Shown here in pieces: positions 1 through 10,808 of a stretch of DNA of 64,000 bases. How positions within the stretch are numbered: position 1 is the first letter of the stretch; the number at the start of each line of letters is the position of its first letter. Position numbers and translations under genes: made by a program. The stretch covers positions 19,656,946-19,720,945 of the forward strand of contig NC_136000.1 in assembly GCF_048128805.1 (NCBI RefSeq), given 5' to 3'. Below the pieces are notes generated by a model. The model did not search any database. It was given only the letters and a program-made list of their open reading frames with translations, and was not told where the DNA came from. Source of the DNA: Centroberyx gerrardi. Lineage: Eukaryota > Chordata > Actinopteri > Beryciformes > Berycidae.

Positions 1-2416
1 GCCGTTTCTCGTCTCAGCCCCAGGATAGAGCCTTACCTAACCCATCCCCTCACATAACCCACACTGTACTGTCACACAGCACATGGCCTATAGATTATCT
101 CTCTCTCCTAGCACCTACTCAGGGACAGGGAGACTAAAACACGGCTTGTTATTTTGATGCCTCTGAGACAATGACTGAAGATTTACGCCCACATAATCTC
201 ATCCCAGACTACGGCTAATACTAAATTTCACCCGACGTTCTTCCCGTCTCATACTCGTGCTTTTCAGCCCTTTATACCATACTCCATTCTCTCCCACTCT
301 TTTTCTCTTGTCAGACTGTCCTACTCCTCCCGCTATCACTCCTCCTCTCAGTTCCGCTCCCTTTCTTATTTTTCAATGGGAAGCTGATAATTATCTCAGT
401 TCTTTTTACCCTCTCTCCAACCCTTTTGTTATCCAACTTTCCCCCTCCAAACCTGTGCAGACGTCTCTCTCAAAAACCCCCCCCCAAAAAACAGCCCCTC
501 ACATCAAAACAGCATATAGCAGCTCCATCACAGGATTTCAGAAGAGACATTTTGCGTGCTGTGGTGTTGCGCAACCTGGAACCAAAGAAACAGGAGGTGG
601 GCTGGTTGGGGTTTGTGCGGGTGAGTAATAAGGGCCCGCTCTGTGAAATGGGGCCGCACCCCCTCCTTCACACCCTGGGACCCGAGCGGTTTAACGTCAC
701 GCACTCCAAAACGACAGGCTGCCATATGGCATCAGACATTCATCAGTGACAGACAGCTGTCTTGGAGGACTCGGTCCTGTGGCTGCTTCCAGCTCGACTC
801 CTCAGATGAAACGAGTAATGAAGAGAAGAGGAGAAAAAAAATAAATAACACTACCGTACGCTTCCTCATTAATCCAGAATAGAATGGAGGCTGGAGATGT
901 CTTTGCAACTGGGTGGAATGGGAGAGCGAGAGACAGAGAGAGAGAGGAGAAAGAGAGAGAGAGAAAGTTTGGGAGACAGAGTTTGAAAGTGATCAAACAC
1001 AGGAGACTAAGAGAGAAAGAAGAATTGCCTAACTTAGAGGAAGAGTGATTTTTCTTGGCTCCATAGAATTGCGGGTCTGGGTAATTGTCTAGAATATGTA
1101 TGATTGTATGTGTGGTCTCTGAGCAGAATATTGAACACTTCATTTTACCCAATTCAATAAGACTAAAAATTGATTCTGCGTCTAGAATTCACAGAAGCAA
1201 TTAAGAATAAAGGTCTGTTAGAGGCCATTTCTCCTAATGTGAGCTTTCTCTCTCTCCGCAGCACAATAGTTTTAGACTGTTAAAACAACTGCAACCTGCC
1301 AGATCAATACCCAATGAACTCCACATTACAGCAGAATTTAAGTCACTTGGACAAGCTCAATATTAGTCATATGGAGACAACTTAATGTGATAGGGTGTAC
1401 AATAAAGACCGTTTAATAATGACACACGTCTAAGCTCTCCCAGATCGGCCTAGGCCTACATGACAGCTGTTCAGCTCCACCATGATGCAGGAAGACTAAC
1501 AACATCTGGCTCTGCACTCAAGACAAAGCTCTATCCTCGACGAAATAAAGAAAGCAGAGATAAGCCTGAATTAATTTCGCAAACCTCTGTTTTAGAAAAT
1601 CCTCTTTTTTCTTTTGAGGCGGGGAGAGGTGGGGTGGGAATATGCAGAACCTCCAACGCATATTCCTAAGAAGTAATCCAGAAGGCTGTTCACTGGTGTG
1701 TGCCAGCTACACAAAGACGCATACAAATGGAGTGAAGTCTCAAGTGGAGCAATAGGGGGAGCGGGGACCAAATAGCGACTCACTGTCAACTGCTGAGTGC
1801 AAATATGGAAAAGCTTAGCCTCGGAAGCATGTTGATATTCAAGACCCTAACACACCACTGAAAAAACAATGAGTCACTTCTCCACTCTCCCTCCACCATC
1901 CGTTCTCTCCTCTGACAATTGTTTTTCTTACCTCATCTGCAAACCGAGAAAGACAACAGCTCAATTAATTAAAAAAACTTGGCTATCTCAAAAAAACACA
2001 GAGTAAAGCCGCAGGAGCAGTAAAATTAAACCTTCCACACCCCAATTATATAGGGCAACATTCCCCTAGACCTCAAAATAACAGTCTTGTTATCCCTGTC
2101 TACTTCTAATACAACTCAGTAAACACAACTGTCAGCCGTCCCTCTCGATTGCCCATGAGTCTGCCAGTGTGTGTGTGTTGGAGAGTGCGTCCCAATTAAG
2201 CCACAGCCACTGGAGGAAGCGATACTTTTGCAATCTGCTGCACACACTGGATGGCCTGGAGGTGTCGTGTCAGGCATTTTAAAGCTCAGCCTTGATGTAA
2301 AACTGTTTTAAACTGATGTTCGGCTGAAACCCACAGATGCATGGATACAGTCTCACACAGAGTGACATACATAGTTAAGGTGTGTGAGGCACAGTTTTAG
2401 TTTGTACACACTGGTG

Positions 2417-2452
<36 letters not shown>

Positions 2453-2460
2453 AAACTTAC
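1..2460 (-). other. furin: furin intron, downstream of the first coding exon
   Basis: No further furin coding exon or other gene was found here. The stretch lies downstream, in minus-strand sense, of the canonical GTAAG donor that closes the first furin coding exon, so it is read as the start of a long furin intron that continues past the left window edge. It contains GA-rich simple sequence near 925-965 and a CA repeat at 2415-2452 close to the donor. The open frames in it are short and resemble no known protein. Confidence 0.7.
2415..2452. repeat. (CA)n microsatellite beside the furin donor
   Basis: A nearly pure CA tract with one AA interruption. On the furin (minus) strand it is a GT tract starting a few bases inside the intron after the donor at 2460. 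Confidence 0.9.
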
Positions 2461-2637
2461 ATTGCCGTGGTTGATGAAGCCATGTTTCCTGGCAATGCGG
2501 TCAGCCTCCTCCGGCCCCCCCTTGATCTGGACGGCCCAAGTGTTGGTGTAGACCTCCGCAGAATCAGTCCACTTCAATGCTGCCGACAGGAGGACAAGCA
2601 CTGTCCATAACTGCAGCAGGGCCACCCTGGCATCCAT
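2461..2637 (-). CDS. furin: Furin, first coding exon (signal peptide and start of prodomain)
   Basis: Furin is a calcium-dependent serine endoprotease of the trans-Golgi and cell surface that cleaves precursor proteins after multibasic sites. This exon encodes the first 59 residues. They comprise a hydrophobic signal peptide (about residues 5-26, leucine/valine rich) and the start of the inhibitory prodomain with the family signature TNTWAVQIKGG followed by ARKHGFINHGN. It ends in phase 0 at a GTAAGT donor (minus strand, 2460-2455). Mammalian furin also ends its first coding exon at this point of the prodomain. The ATG at 2637 gives a proper signal peptide, so it is taken as the start. The catalytic domain and the rest lie outside the window to the left. 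Teleosts keep two furin copies (furina and furinb), and the exon alone does not say which this is. Confidence 0.88.
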
Positions 2638-5404
2638 GAAAAGGAGAGCAGGGCACGGAGCAGTCTGTCCGTCCGTCCGTCTGTCACTGCTTCCGAGGCA
2701 GAGCGCAGCCGCTCTACCTTACAGCAGCAAAGTAGAACAGTGGCCTAGAGAAGAGATGACAGACCCAGTTATAAACACAAACATGGCCCTCTTAATTGGG
2801 TCACTCTTGGTTCTGAATTACCTCATGTGGACGCTGTTCAGACAACAAGCCCAAAACAGCACGGAGAAAACAGCATACCCACAGACCGTATCGTGTCTCA
2901 CACTCAGCTGACTCTCTACTGTCAAACTCTGACAAAGAAAGTCTATCTGTTCAGAAATGTGGAAAGCATGAATATTAGATCAAGACAGACAAGTGCTGTG
3001 TTAAAGACAGAATGATTTGCCAGTCCTCCCTCATCTATTTCAGACTTTGGAATGGGAATGATATAGCCTAGGTGTATTGCTGCGATACAGGACATGTTCC
3101 GGGATCCAGCTATTCCTAAAGGGTTAGCCTTCTTCTAGCTCTGGTAGCTGGAGAAGCTCAGGTTTCTGAGGGAGAGAATGTTAAAATTTTCACTAAAACT
3201 TTGCTCTTAAGTTTAGAATATTTTGAATATCTGATTAATTTAACTACATATGTATTACATAAAAAAGTAAGAAATTAAGAAATGGTACAAAAAGTAGTAA
3301 TATTTAAATACTAACAAATATATAAAATGTAATAAACAGGAACATCGTTTGAAGAGAATTCTGTAGGTGCAGGAGCTGGTAAGTCTCATGGAAAAGGGAA
3401 AGCTTTGCGGGAAGTTAGCTGACAGTGAGTAGGAAGAAAGATGATAGGGTGTGGGAATCTGCAAAGTACATCAGTTCATCCTAAGAAAGATGAAGAGGAG
3501 GGGGGCTATGTAGGTATGAATGCTTGTCCACTATTGCTTCAGTAATACTGCTAATCCCACCACCGTGGCATCATGTTGGTTTTTCAGAGTGAGACAATCC
3601 CTGCAACACAATGAACTGATGTGAAAAGAAATAAGAACTAAATGTCCAATCTAAGCCTTTTTGAACTGAACAAATTTCATTCTGCAGAGCTCAGATGTGA
3701 TTTGGTTTTTTTTTTGTTGGTAAGCTCTTTTTATGAATAATTTCTCTTTGATGTTCTGATCTATTGTCTAGACATTCATAGATTCATAGGGATGTAACAA
3801 AAGTCTGACGCGAAATTTCACACTACAAAAATCTGATGATATGCATGCTGGAGTTAAAATAATAAAATAATAAAATGTTTGTGATGTCAGCAGCTGCGGT
3901 CTAATATTTAAGGAATGACATTCAGAATGGTCTTTTCCCCTTTTGTATTGCTTGAACAGTAGAGAGCGCACGGCTAGCTCGTTTTAGCTTGGGTCATCAC
4001 ACTTCTGGTGAGCCCAGCTGAACTCACTATTGCGTAGATGTAAAGGACAAGATGAACTCAGGCAAAACTGAAATTGAGGACGCTCCGTCAGGTTTTAAGT
4101 CTGCTTTGTGGCAGCATTCTGGGTTTCCTGTTAAGGAAGAAAACAGCAACAAGACAGCCTTGATTCAGTTAACACTAGCAACATGCTGCACTCTGTACAA
4201 CAACATCACAATGTAAAACTGCAGTGGCTTAAATATGGTTACAGAGGTCTTGAAAACTTAGCTGTTCTCTTTGCCTAATTGTCTAGTAAGAAATTTCCCT
4301 GGATGCACAGATTTATACTTTCTTTGTTTTCTACTCTTCAGGCTTATTTGGAGATGAAATTGCTGTTGAATTTTGTTGAACTGGAATAAAAAGTTTTAAA
4401 TTAAGCTTACAGAAACCTGTCATCACTCTGTTTATGGTTTGCACTGTTGCTTTTGTTTTCCCTCAGAAATAAAAAAAATAATTGTGCTTATTTGGATTTT
4501 GCTCAAAATATTGTGCTAAGATCCAACTGTGAACCCAGTATTGCGTATCAAAACAAAGGGTTAGCTGACTGTATCGCTAAATCCTTATTATGCAGTTGTG
4601 ATTTCTGCAGAGGTGGCAGTATCCTAAAGCAGAGTAGTGAAGTCTTTTTGTCCCCCTGAGACCACTGTACTGGTGCCATAGATAGACTTCACAGTCATGG
4701 ATCAGACAAACCATGGAGGCACAGACAATACAGTCCCACTAGGGGCCGCTTAGGAAGATGATGCCGTGTCGCTGTCCAAGTATGTCTTAGTACTGCATGC
4801 TCGAACTACGTTAAACTCAACACACTGCAAAAATATCTCTTTTACATTTCATGATTTTTCATGTGTGCAGCAACACTATTGATTTCCCCCACAGTCTGGG
4901 GAGGTGGGTCCTGTCAAATATCTGACCATTTTTCAGGGACTAGGAAAAAAGTCCTAGTAACTCTAATTGGGAGGATGCCTACGGGCAGTGAGCGATTTGT
5001 TCAAATCTAACAAGGTAGTTGGTGGGCAGGTAAAGTGTTGTTTTTGCCTCACTTTTTCTCTAAAATCGGTCCACAAGAGTCAAGCAACTTTTACCAAGAC
5101 AGACGACACACTGCCCTTCATTCACCTTAAAAATCACCCCCTGCTTCAGGGCAGTTAGGCCTATTCAACTTAGAAAGAGGAGAAGAACACTGAATGCATC
5201 TGCGGTTTCACAGATACATTTAGGAGTGGGTGTGATTCGAGCACAGCAGGAGAGATGGTGGAAACATGACCAGGGGCTGTCACTCTTCCTGTGGAGCAAT
5301 TCTTGTGAGCTCATTAGATGCTATGCCGGAGTCACAAAAACAGGAGCAGGGGGTCTGGCTGTCACTGAGAGGGCTAGGAGACAGTCACTGAAAGAGTGAG
5401 TGAG

Positions 5405-5407
<3 letters not shown>

Positions 5408-5467
<60 letters not shown>
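5408..5467. repeat. (GA)n microsatellite
   Basis: About 30 uninterrupted AG units are visible in the sequence. Arg-Glu or Leu-Ser open frames across it are artefacts of the repeat. Confidence 0.97.
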
Positions 5468-5473
<6 letters not shown>

Positions 5474-5984
5474 GAGACAGAGATCGTTCAACCGTACAGC
5501 ATTGCGGAAAATAACGAGCACATAATAATACAACAAAAAAAAACACCTCCCCTCAAAACACGGCCTGGAGAGGAGTTAACAAGAGGCTGGTTACTCTTAC
5601 AATATACATCAAAGCCCAAAACTGACATGAAGCTCCAACCTTCAAATCACAGGAGAACTTTAGACTCACTGAAATCTAAACTACAATGAAAATAGAAAAT
5701 AAGTTGCATAAGCTCATTACCAAACTCAGGTAAGAGAGACTCCTTGGAAATCGAGGGGTGCGTAAATGACCGGTGGAATGCTAAAATTAGGCTACATGGC
5801 TGCCAATAATGAGTAATTCAGCACCTTCTGTTTCAAGCTATTGACAGACCTCCAAGTGCGGTTCAACAACTCAACATGATAAGGATAGCAAGAAATTTAG
5901 ATCAAAAGGTTCCTGTTCTGGAAAACAGTCTGCCTTGAAAATTCTTAATGAGAAATGCTCTCCTCCTCTGCTTCGTCAACCACA

Positions 5985-6060
5985 GCTGAGGCTCCCTTGA
6001 GGAAGGCACTTGACCCCCAGTAGCTGCTCAGTGGCCAACAGAAGAAGACTGTGCTGTGCA
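5985..6060 (+). repeat. SINE fragment
   Basis: The stretch contains the phrase AGGAAGGCACTTGACCCCCAG followed by TAGCTGCTCAGTGGCC. A diverged version of the same phrase recurs inside the copy at 6343-6560. This body sequence is typical of teleost tRNA-derived SINEs. Only the central part is present and the boundaries are approximate. Confidence 0.55.
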
Positions 6061-6342
6061 ACTAACCTCAGAGCCACTCCTGTCCTGTGACACCCCCTCC
6101 TATTCAGTTTTACTGAGCAGTGGAGGAGATGGAGGTAATTGGACCAATGGAGAGCAGTGCAACAACAGAAGTATTCATCATTGTTTTAATATCATCATAA
6201 AGCACTTGGGCAACAGCCACTGCACTGTGGGTAATTCTACAGATCAGCAGCTATAAAAGATGCTGACCTTTCAAGATCTGTTATCAATCAGACTGCTAAG
6301 GGCTGATTATTACACAAAGTATGTCTAGATCTTGTAAAACAG

Positions 6343-6560
6343 TGGTAGCTGAGACTTGAGGCTAAAGGAGTGGGCGTGAGACAAGAAGAGGTCGCCATTT
6401 CGAATCTCAAGCCCATCTGGAAAATGCGTGTGACCTGGAAAACATTTGACCCCCAGCTGCTCCAGTGCAGCTGCTTTGTGGCCAGCAGTAGAAGACTAGA
6501 GTCGTGTGAATGTGTGTAACTGTACGAATGTGAAGCATTGGAAAAAGAGCATGTGCAATC
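6343..6560 (+). repeat. tRNA-derived SINE copy (diverged)
   Basis: A head region contains a B-box-like GGTCGCCATTTCGAATCTC. A body follows with TTGACCCCCAGCTGCTCCAGTGCAGCTGCTTTGTGGCC and then a GTGTGAATGTGTGTAACTG stretch. Order and wording match the SINE-like copy at 22713-22957 and the fragment at 5985-6060. Family assignment would need a repeat library. Confidence 0.55.
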
Positions 6561-8033
6561 AGTCAACTTCCCCTGGATTAATATCGCTCTGGAGAGACTT
6601 GACAAACACGTGACAGAGTAGAATAACAGATCTAGGTCTTGATGAGGATGAAAAGGCTATTTCAGTTGGTAGTGATGAGCACAGAAAGCCTTGGTATACT
6701 GTATGTGGCATTGAAGTTCTATTTCAGACTGCCTATCGGCCAAATCAACACCCACCAAGTGCACTGGGCCGCCCTCTCATAGAAAACCAAGGCACGGGAG
6801 AGAGCTGCAGCAAAAGTGAAGCCGCACAGACAGCCAAGCATCTTCTCCCGAGAGACCAAATTGCTCCGAGTGAAAGGAATGATTGGAAAAACAGAGGAGT
6901 TGCACAGGCATGTTGCGCGCACAGACAGGACAGCAGTACACAGCTGGTAGCGAGCTGTATCGACATCGTCTGAGGCACGCTGTGAAGTCAGTGAGAGTGT
7001 CACGACTGAGTCCCAGTAAAGCCTGATCTATCTTAGCTCACACTGTCTACGGGCTGCAGGGAAGGAAGAGCCTGATAAACCATTGTCCGGGGCAGGAGCG
7101 ATGTGTCGAGGAGAAAGAATCAATTCCATAAGTAATGTGCCATGCACTGCTTCACCCCAATTCTAGCGGCCACCTGGATCTTGGCGCCGTTCCCCGAGTC
7201 AACCTTCCCCTCATCCACACAGCACCCCCTGCCCTAGTTTATAGATGACTTCCACTGTTGACAGTTTCTCTTCCTGCCCCATTGCATTCCTGTTTTATGA
7301 CAATGCTACTTTTAAAACGGCTTGCTGCTGAGAGTTCATGGCTGATGCATCACCGGTACTAGTAAACCAGTAGGAAATGTAGTGTCGAGGGCAGAGTGTG
7401 CATTCACTGAACATCTTCATTGAACAACTCAGTCCAACTTCTTCTAGTAATAAAGACATAGACATAGACGTAGAACCACCTCTTAACACTGCTTTGGTGC
7501 CTGAAGTGGCCTCTAGGCAAGCTATAGGGCGAACAAAGAGAGAGACGAAAGATTTGCTTTGTAAGTCAATCTTTGAGGTGGTGAAATACTGTAATCCTAT
7601 CGAGGAGGTAGTGAAGCCCAGCCCAAAAGCTTGCAGCCTGCTGTTTGCCTCAATATTCAGTGACCTTGACTTCCCTGCTCCCCCTGCTGAGATCCCAATC
7701 AGCCTAACACAAGAGATATAAAACATGAGCAATAACAAGAGGACAGATTAATTCGGTCACTAAAAGTTTAATTTCCCAGCAAAACCTGACTCCTTTTGTT
7801 GTTTCTAAGACAACACTGTGTTTTTCTCTAACTAGGCTACTGATCTAATGCCAGTGTAAAGAGAAATAGTGCGCAGGCCTAAACAACTCAATTAAATTGT
7901 TATCTTGCCTACAAAGCAGGCCTAATTCAAATGTATATCTGCAATTCCCTTATTACATAGAGAAAAGTGCTTGCTATCAGTTTAGCTTATTAAGGCTTGA
8001 GAGTGAAAATAGTAAGAGGAGAGGAAATGCAGG

Positions 8034-8065
<32 letters not shown>

Positions 8066-8069
8066 AGAG
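8034..8069. repeat. (GA)n microsatellite
   Basis: A GA-rich simple repeat with one AA interruption. Confidence 0.85.
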
Positions 8070-9078
8070 AGCAGAAGAACAAAAATAAACCTGCATTTAC
8101 AACGTCAGGTGTGTCATGCTGCAGATGACAACACTGTAAATTAAACAATAACAACAAGCATGCTGTTATGATCTTACCCACAATAAACTTCAGAGAGGAT
8201 CAAGCGCTGCAGATGAAGGCTGGTCAGTTATCTGGCTGAGACATACCTCCACTCACGAAACACGATTAATCTAAACTGGAGTGAGGAAGCCGGTTATCCA
8301 GACTGGGGAATGATCCAAATTACCAAACTGGAAAGAGTAGTGAGGGCTGTCGCTGTATTGCGCTGTCAGAGACTTTATACTACAATAGCCTTCATGCTTT
8401 TTTTGTTCTTGCTCATTGTTCCCTCCCACTCTGCTAAGGCTCCGCTCCCTACTTAAAACAGAATAAACTCATAGCTTTGGTTAAAAAAAAATAAAAAAAA
8501 ATAAAGGAAGCAACCAGTTGTCAACCATACCGTCGTCAGATGCCAAGAAGGACCAAGACGTCATGCCTCATCCTCTTCTTATCTCTCCGGGCGGGGACTC
8601 CCCTTCTCCTGCGGCTCGGCTCTCAACTTTACCCCTAACCTGGCTCTAAACCCCCTCTACTTGAAGCAACTGTGTAAAGATGAATAAAAAATGCTCTCCG
8701 CACCCACTCATCTTCTTCCACCAATGTCGAATTCAACTATCCCGATCTGATTATCATCCGCCAACTACTTGCCATCACCATGGTTATATTTTTTGCTAAC
8801 TTCCCCGTCGGGTCCACTTATTTTTTTAACGGTTTCAGCTCCGGGACTCATTCACATTGCCGGTTTGCTGACTGTGCTGGTGTTAACGTACAAACGCAAA
8901 GTACAACTGTAAAACATTGGGGAAGAAAGTGCATTAATGTTCAATGCATGCCAATACAACGCTGGAGCACTGGAGGGGATGACAACAAAACTGCCACAAA
9001 TCCTATTCTCCAGGAAATACGTCACGGTTACCGACTGGATTATTGTGCGCGCTTGATTTGTTTCACTGCAGTCGCCTA

Positions 9079-9109
9079 GGGGGGCGGGGCACCGCTTTTT
9101 TTCAATTGG
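9079..9109. promoter_or_regulatory. Candidate GC-box/CCAAT promoter between furin and accs
   Basis: A GGGGGGCGGGGC Sp1-type box lies at about 9079-9090. An inverted CCAAT box (ATTGG) lies at 9105-9109, 15 bases away. Together they sit in the gap between the head-to-head genes furin (minus) and accs (plus, start codon about 1.06 kb to the right). The spacing suits a promoter core, and either or both genes could use it. This is an inference from motifs alone; no transcription start is visible. Confidence 0.35.
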
Positions 9110-10168
9110 TCCAAAGCAGGGATGTAGTGCGGGGCAAACTCACCTAAAGTCATGTTTACCCACCCTTTTATACACGCTGAAGAGTTTACCCACCTTTTAA
9201 CTGACATGCATGCTATAAATCTTTATAAATTCATAGTGTGTATCCAAGTAATAACATCACACGCCTCAATTAATGCATTTCTGAAAACACAATTGTTTTT
9301 TATTTATATTAGTGGTTGTTTGCCTTGTGATCAGCCACTGTCATAGTTAATTCAGCCTTTTATTTAACGTTTAACTGGTCCAAGGCAAAAAAGCAAATTA
9401 AAGTCCCGGGCTACACATGCATTGAAAACACGCATCCTGCTTTAAAATGGGTCATTTGCACAGCTGTGTGTGATCGCCATCTACTGGGCATTTACTGTAC
9501 ATGCACGAGTACATAAACTCCTCACACCGGACGGTAGGGGGGGCCATAATGCAAAGCTCTCAGTCTGACTCGCATGGTTGTGTCTACCCCGTGACAGCCT
9601 GGTATAAGTAAAATCCAGCCCGCTTTCAGCTCTCCCGTTAACACGGACCAAAGTTATCCCGGAATAAGGACAGCACGCATGTGCCGTCAACCCGGATGTA
9701 GATTTTTTTTACTCGCCTATTCCCCATTTCATCAAGTTATGACAAATTGGCGTAAATAATGAGCAGCATATTTTAGCACCCGCTAAACAAGGCTTTGTCA
9801 TTCCAAACCAGTCCAAACCGGGTTAAACAGCCGTGATATGTGTCTCCCTGCGTGGATGTCACGGTTGAGTGACAGCTCCACAACAATCTCCCTCCGAAGA
9901 CCTTCACTTTTGACTTAAGGTGAGAGGGGAAACACATGTGGACAGAATAGCATGCATACAATTTGGCTGTGTTTTATGAATAGTCTCAACATAAACTCGA
10001 CATGGAAATTGAGTATTGGAAGAAACAATGCATCCTCTCTAAGCACGTATTCATGCACAGACACCAGCGCTTCATGTGTGCCTGAAGTTGGATTACAGGG
10101 ATGAATTGCACGTTTTATATTTCTACCGCCTCTTCCTTTCTCGCAGAATACGTGCTGTAACTTAGAGA

Positions 10169-10808
10169 ATGGACTTTCGCGGCAGGAGGCACGAGCGAGG
10201 CAGCAACTGGACCGACCCGGAGATAGTGGAGCTGCTCCAGCTGTGGTCTGACGAGTCGGTCCAGATCGAGCTGGAGAGCTCGTTGCGCAACCAGCGCGTG
10301 TTTGACCGCATAGCCCACATCCTGCGCGATAAGGGCATCTACCGCACCGGTGACCAGTGCAGGGAGAAGATCAAAAAGATGAAGCTGGAGTACCGCCGCA
10401 TTAAGGACAACCACAAGATGAGGTCCTGGAAGTTCTATGATGTGATGGACAGGGTCTTGGCGAACCGGCCGGCTATCACCTACTCCTCTTTGGGCGGAGC
10501 TGTCATAGCCCAACAGGTGTTTCAGAGCCCAGGTGGCCCAGACTCATACCTGCCAGGGGTGCCACCACCAGGCACTTTTGGACCTGCTTCCTCAGGGGGG
10601 TTTCTGTTCGGTCATCCTCCAAGAACCGGAGACCCGCTGGATATAAAATGTGAGGATGTGGAGGACGGCATGCTGAACTCAGGTGCACCCCCCGAGATGT
10701 ACTATGGATCTGGAGATGACCAGGAAACTGATGGGCAGTCTCTGCTGGGACCAGAGGACGCACTGGGTCGAGGAGAGAGCTCAGCAAATGCGAGAATCTC
10801 CCCTTCAG
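10169..10808 (+). CDS. accs: accs exon 1: Myb/SANT-like domain
   Basis: This exon opens with ATG at 10169. It encodes the trihelix-type Myb/SANT-like domain: tryptophans near residues 15 and 26, a basic third helix with EKIKKMKLEYRRIK, and a trailing WKFYDVMDRVL. A low-complexity Pro/Gly linker follows. The same kind of domain occurs in MSANTD and ZSCAN20/29 proteins and in Harbinger-associated DNA-binding proteins. The frame stays open 26 nt past the donor at 10809 and then stops, so an unspliced 221-residue SANT-only product is also possible. Splicing to 10919 makes a Gly codon across the junction and keeps the frame open. Confidence 0.8.

Larger units (their letters stand above)
2638..8780. 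other. Furin 5' flank or upstream intron; no coding gene seen
   Basis: No protein-coding exon could be supported. The open frames are simple-sequence translations or resemble nothing. The interval holds a long GA repeat (5408-5467), a shorter one (8034-8069) and SINE fragments near 5985-6060 and 6343-6560. A non-coding furin 5' exon may lie here on the minus strand, but no splice pair was convincing. Confidence 0.6.

Noticed and set aside
2353-2460. Continuation of the furin open frame beyond INHGN
   Set aside because: It reads through a GTAAGT donor into a GT repeat; the family sequence ends its first coding exon at this point.
5321-5689. Open frames rich in Arg-Glu or Leu-Ser
   Set aside because: They are translations of the GA microsatellite.
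7295-7738. Overlapping open frames of 147 (minus) and 107 (plus) codons
   Set aside because: No domain, no splice signals and no resemblance to known proteins; the two strands are open together, as happens by chance or in old repeat sequence.
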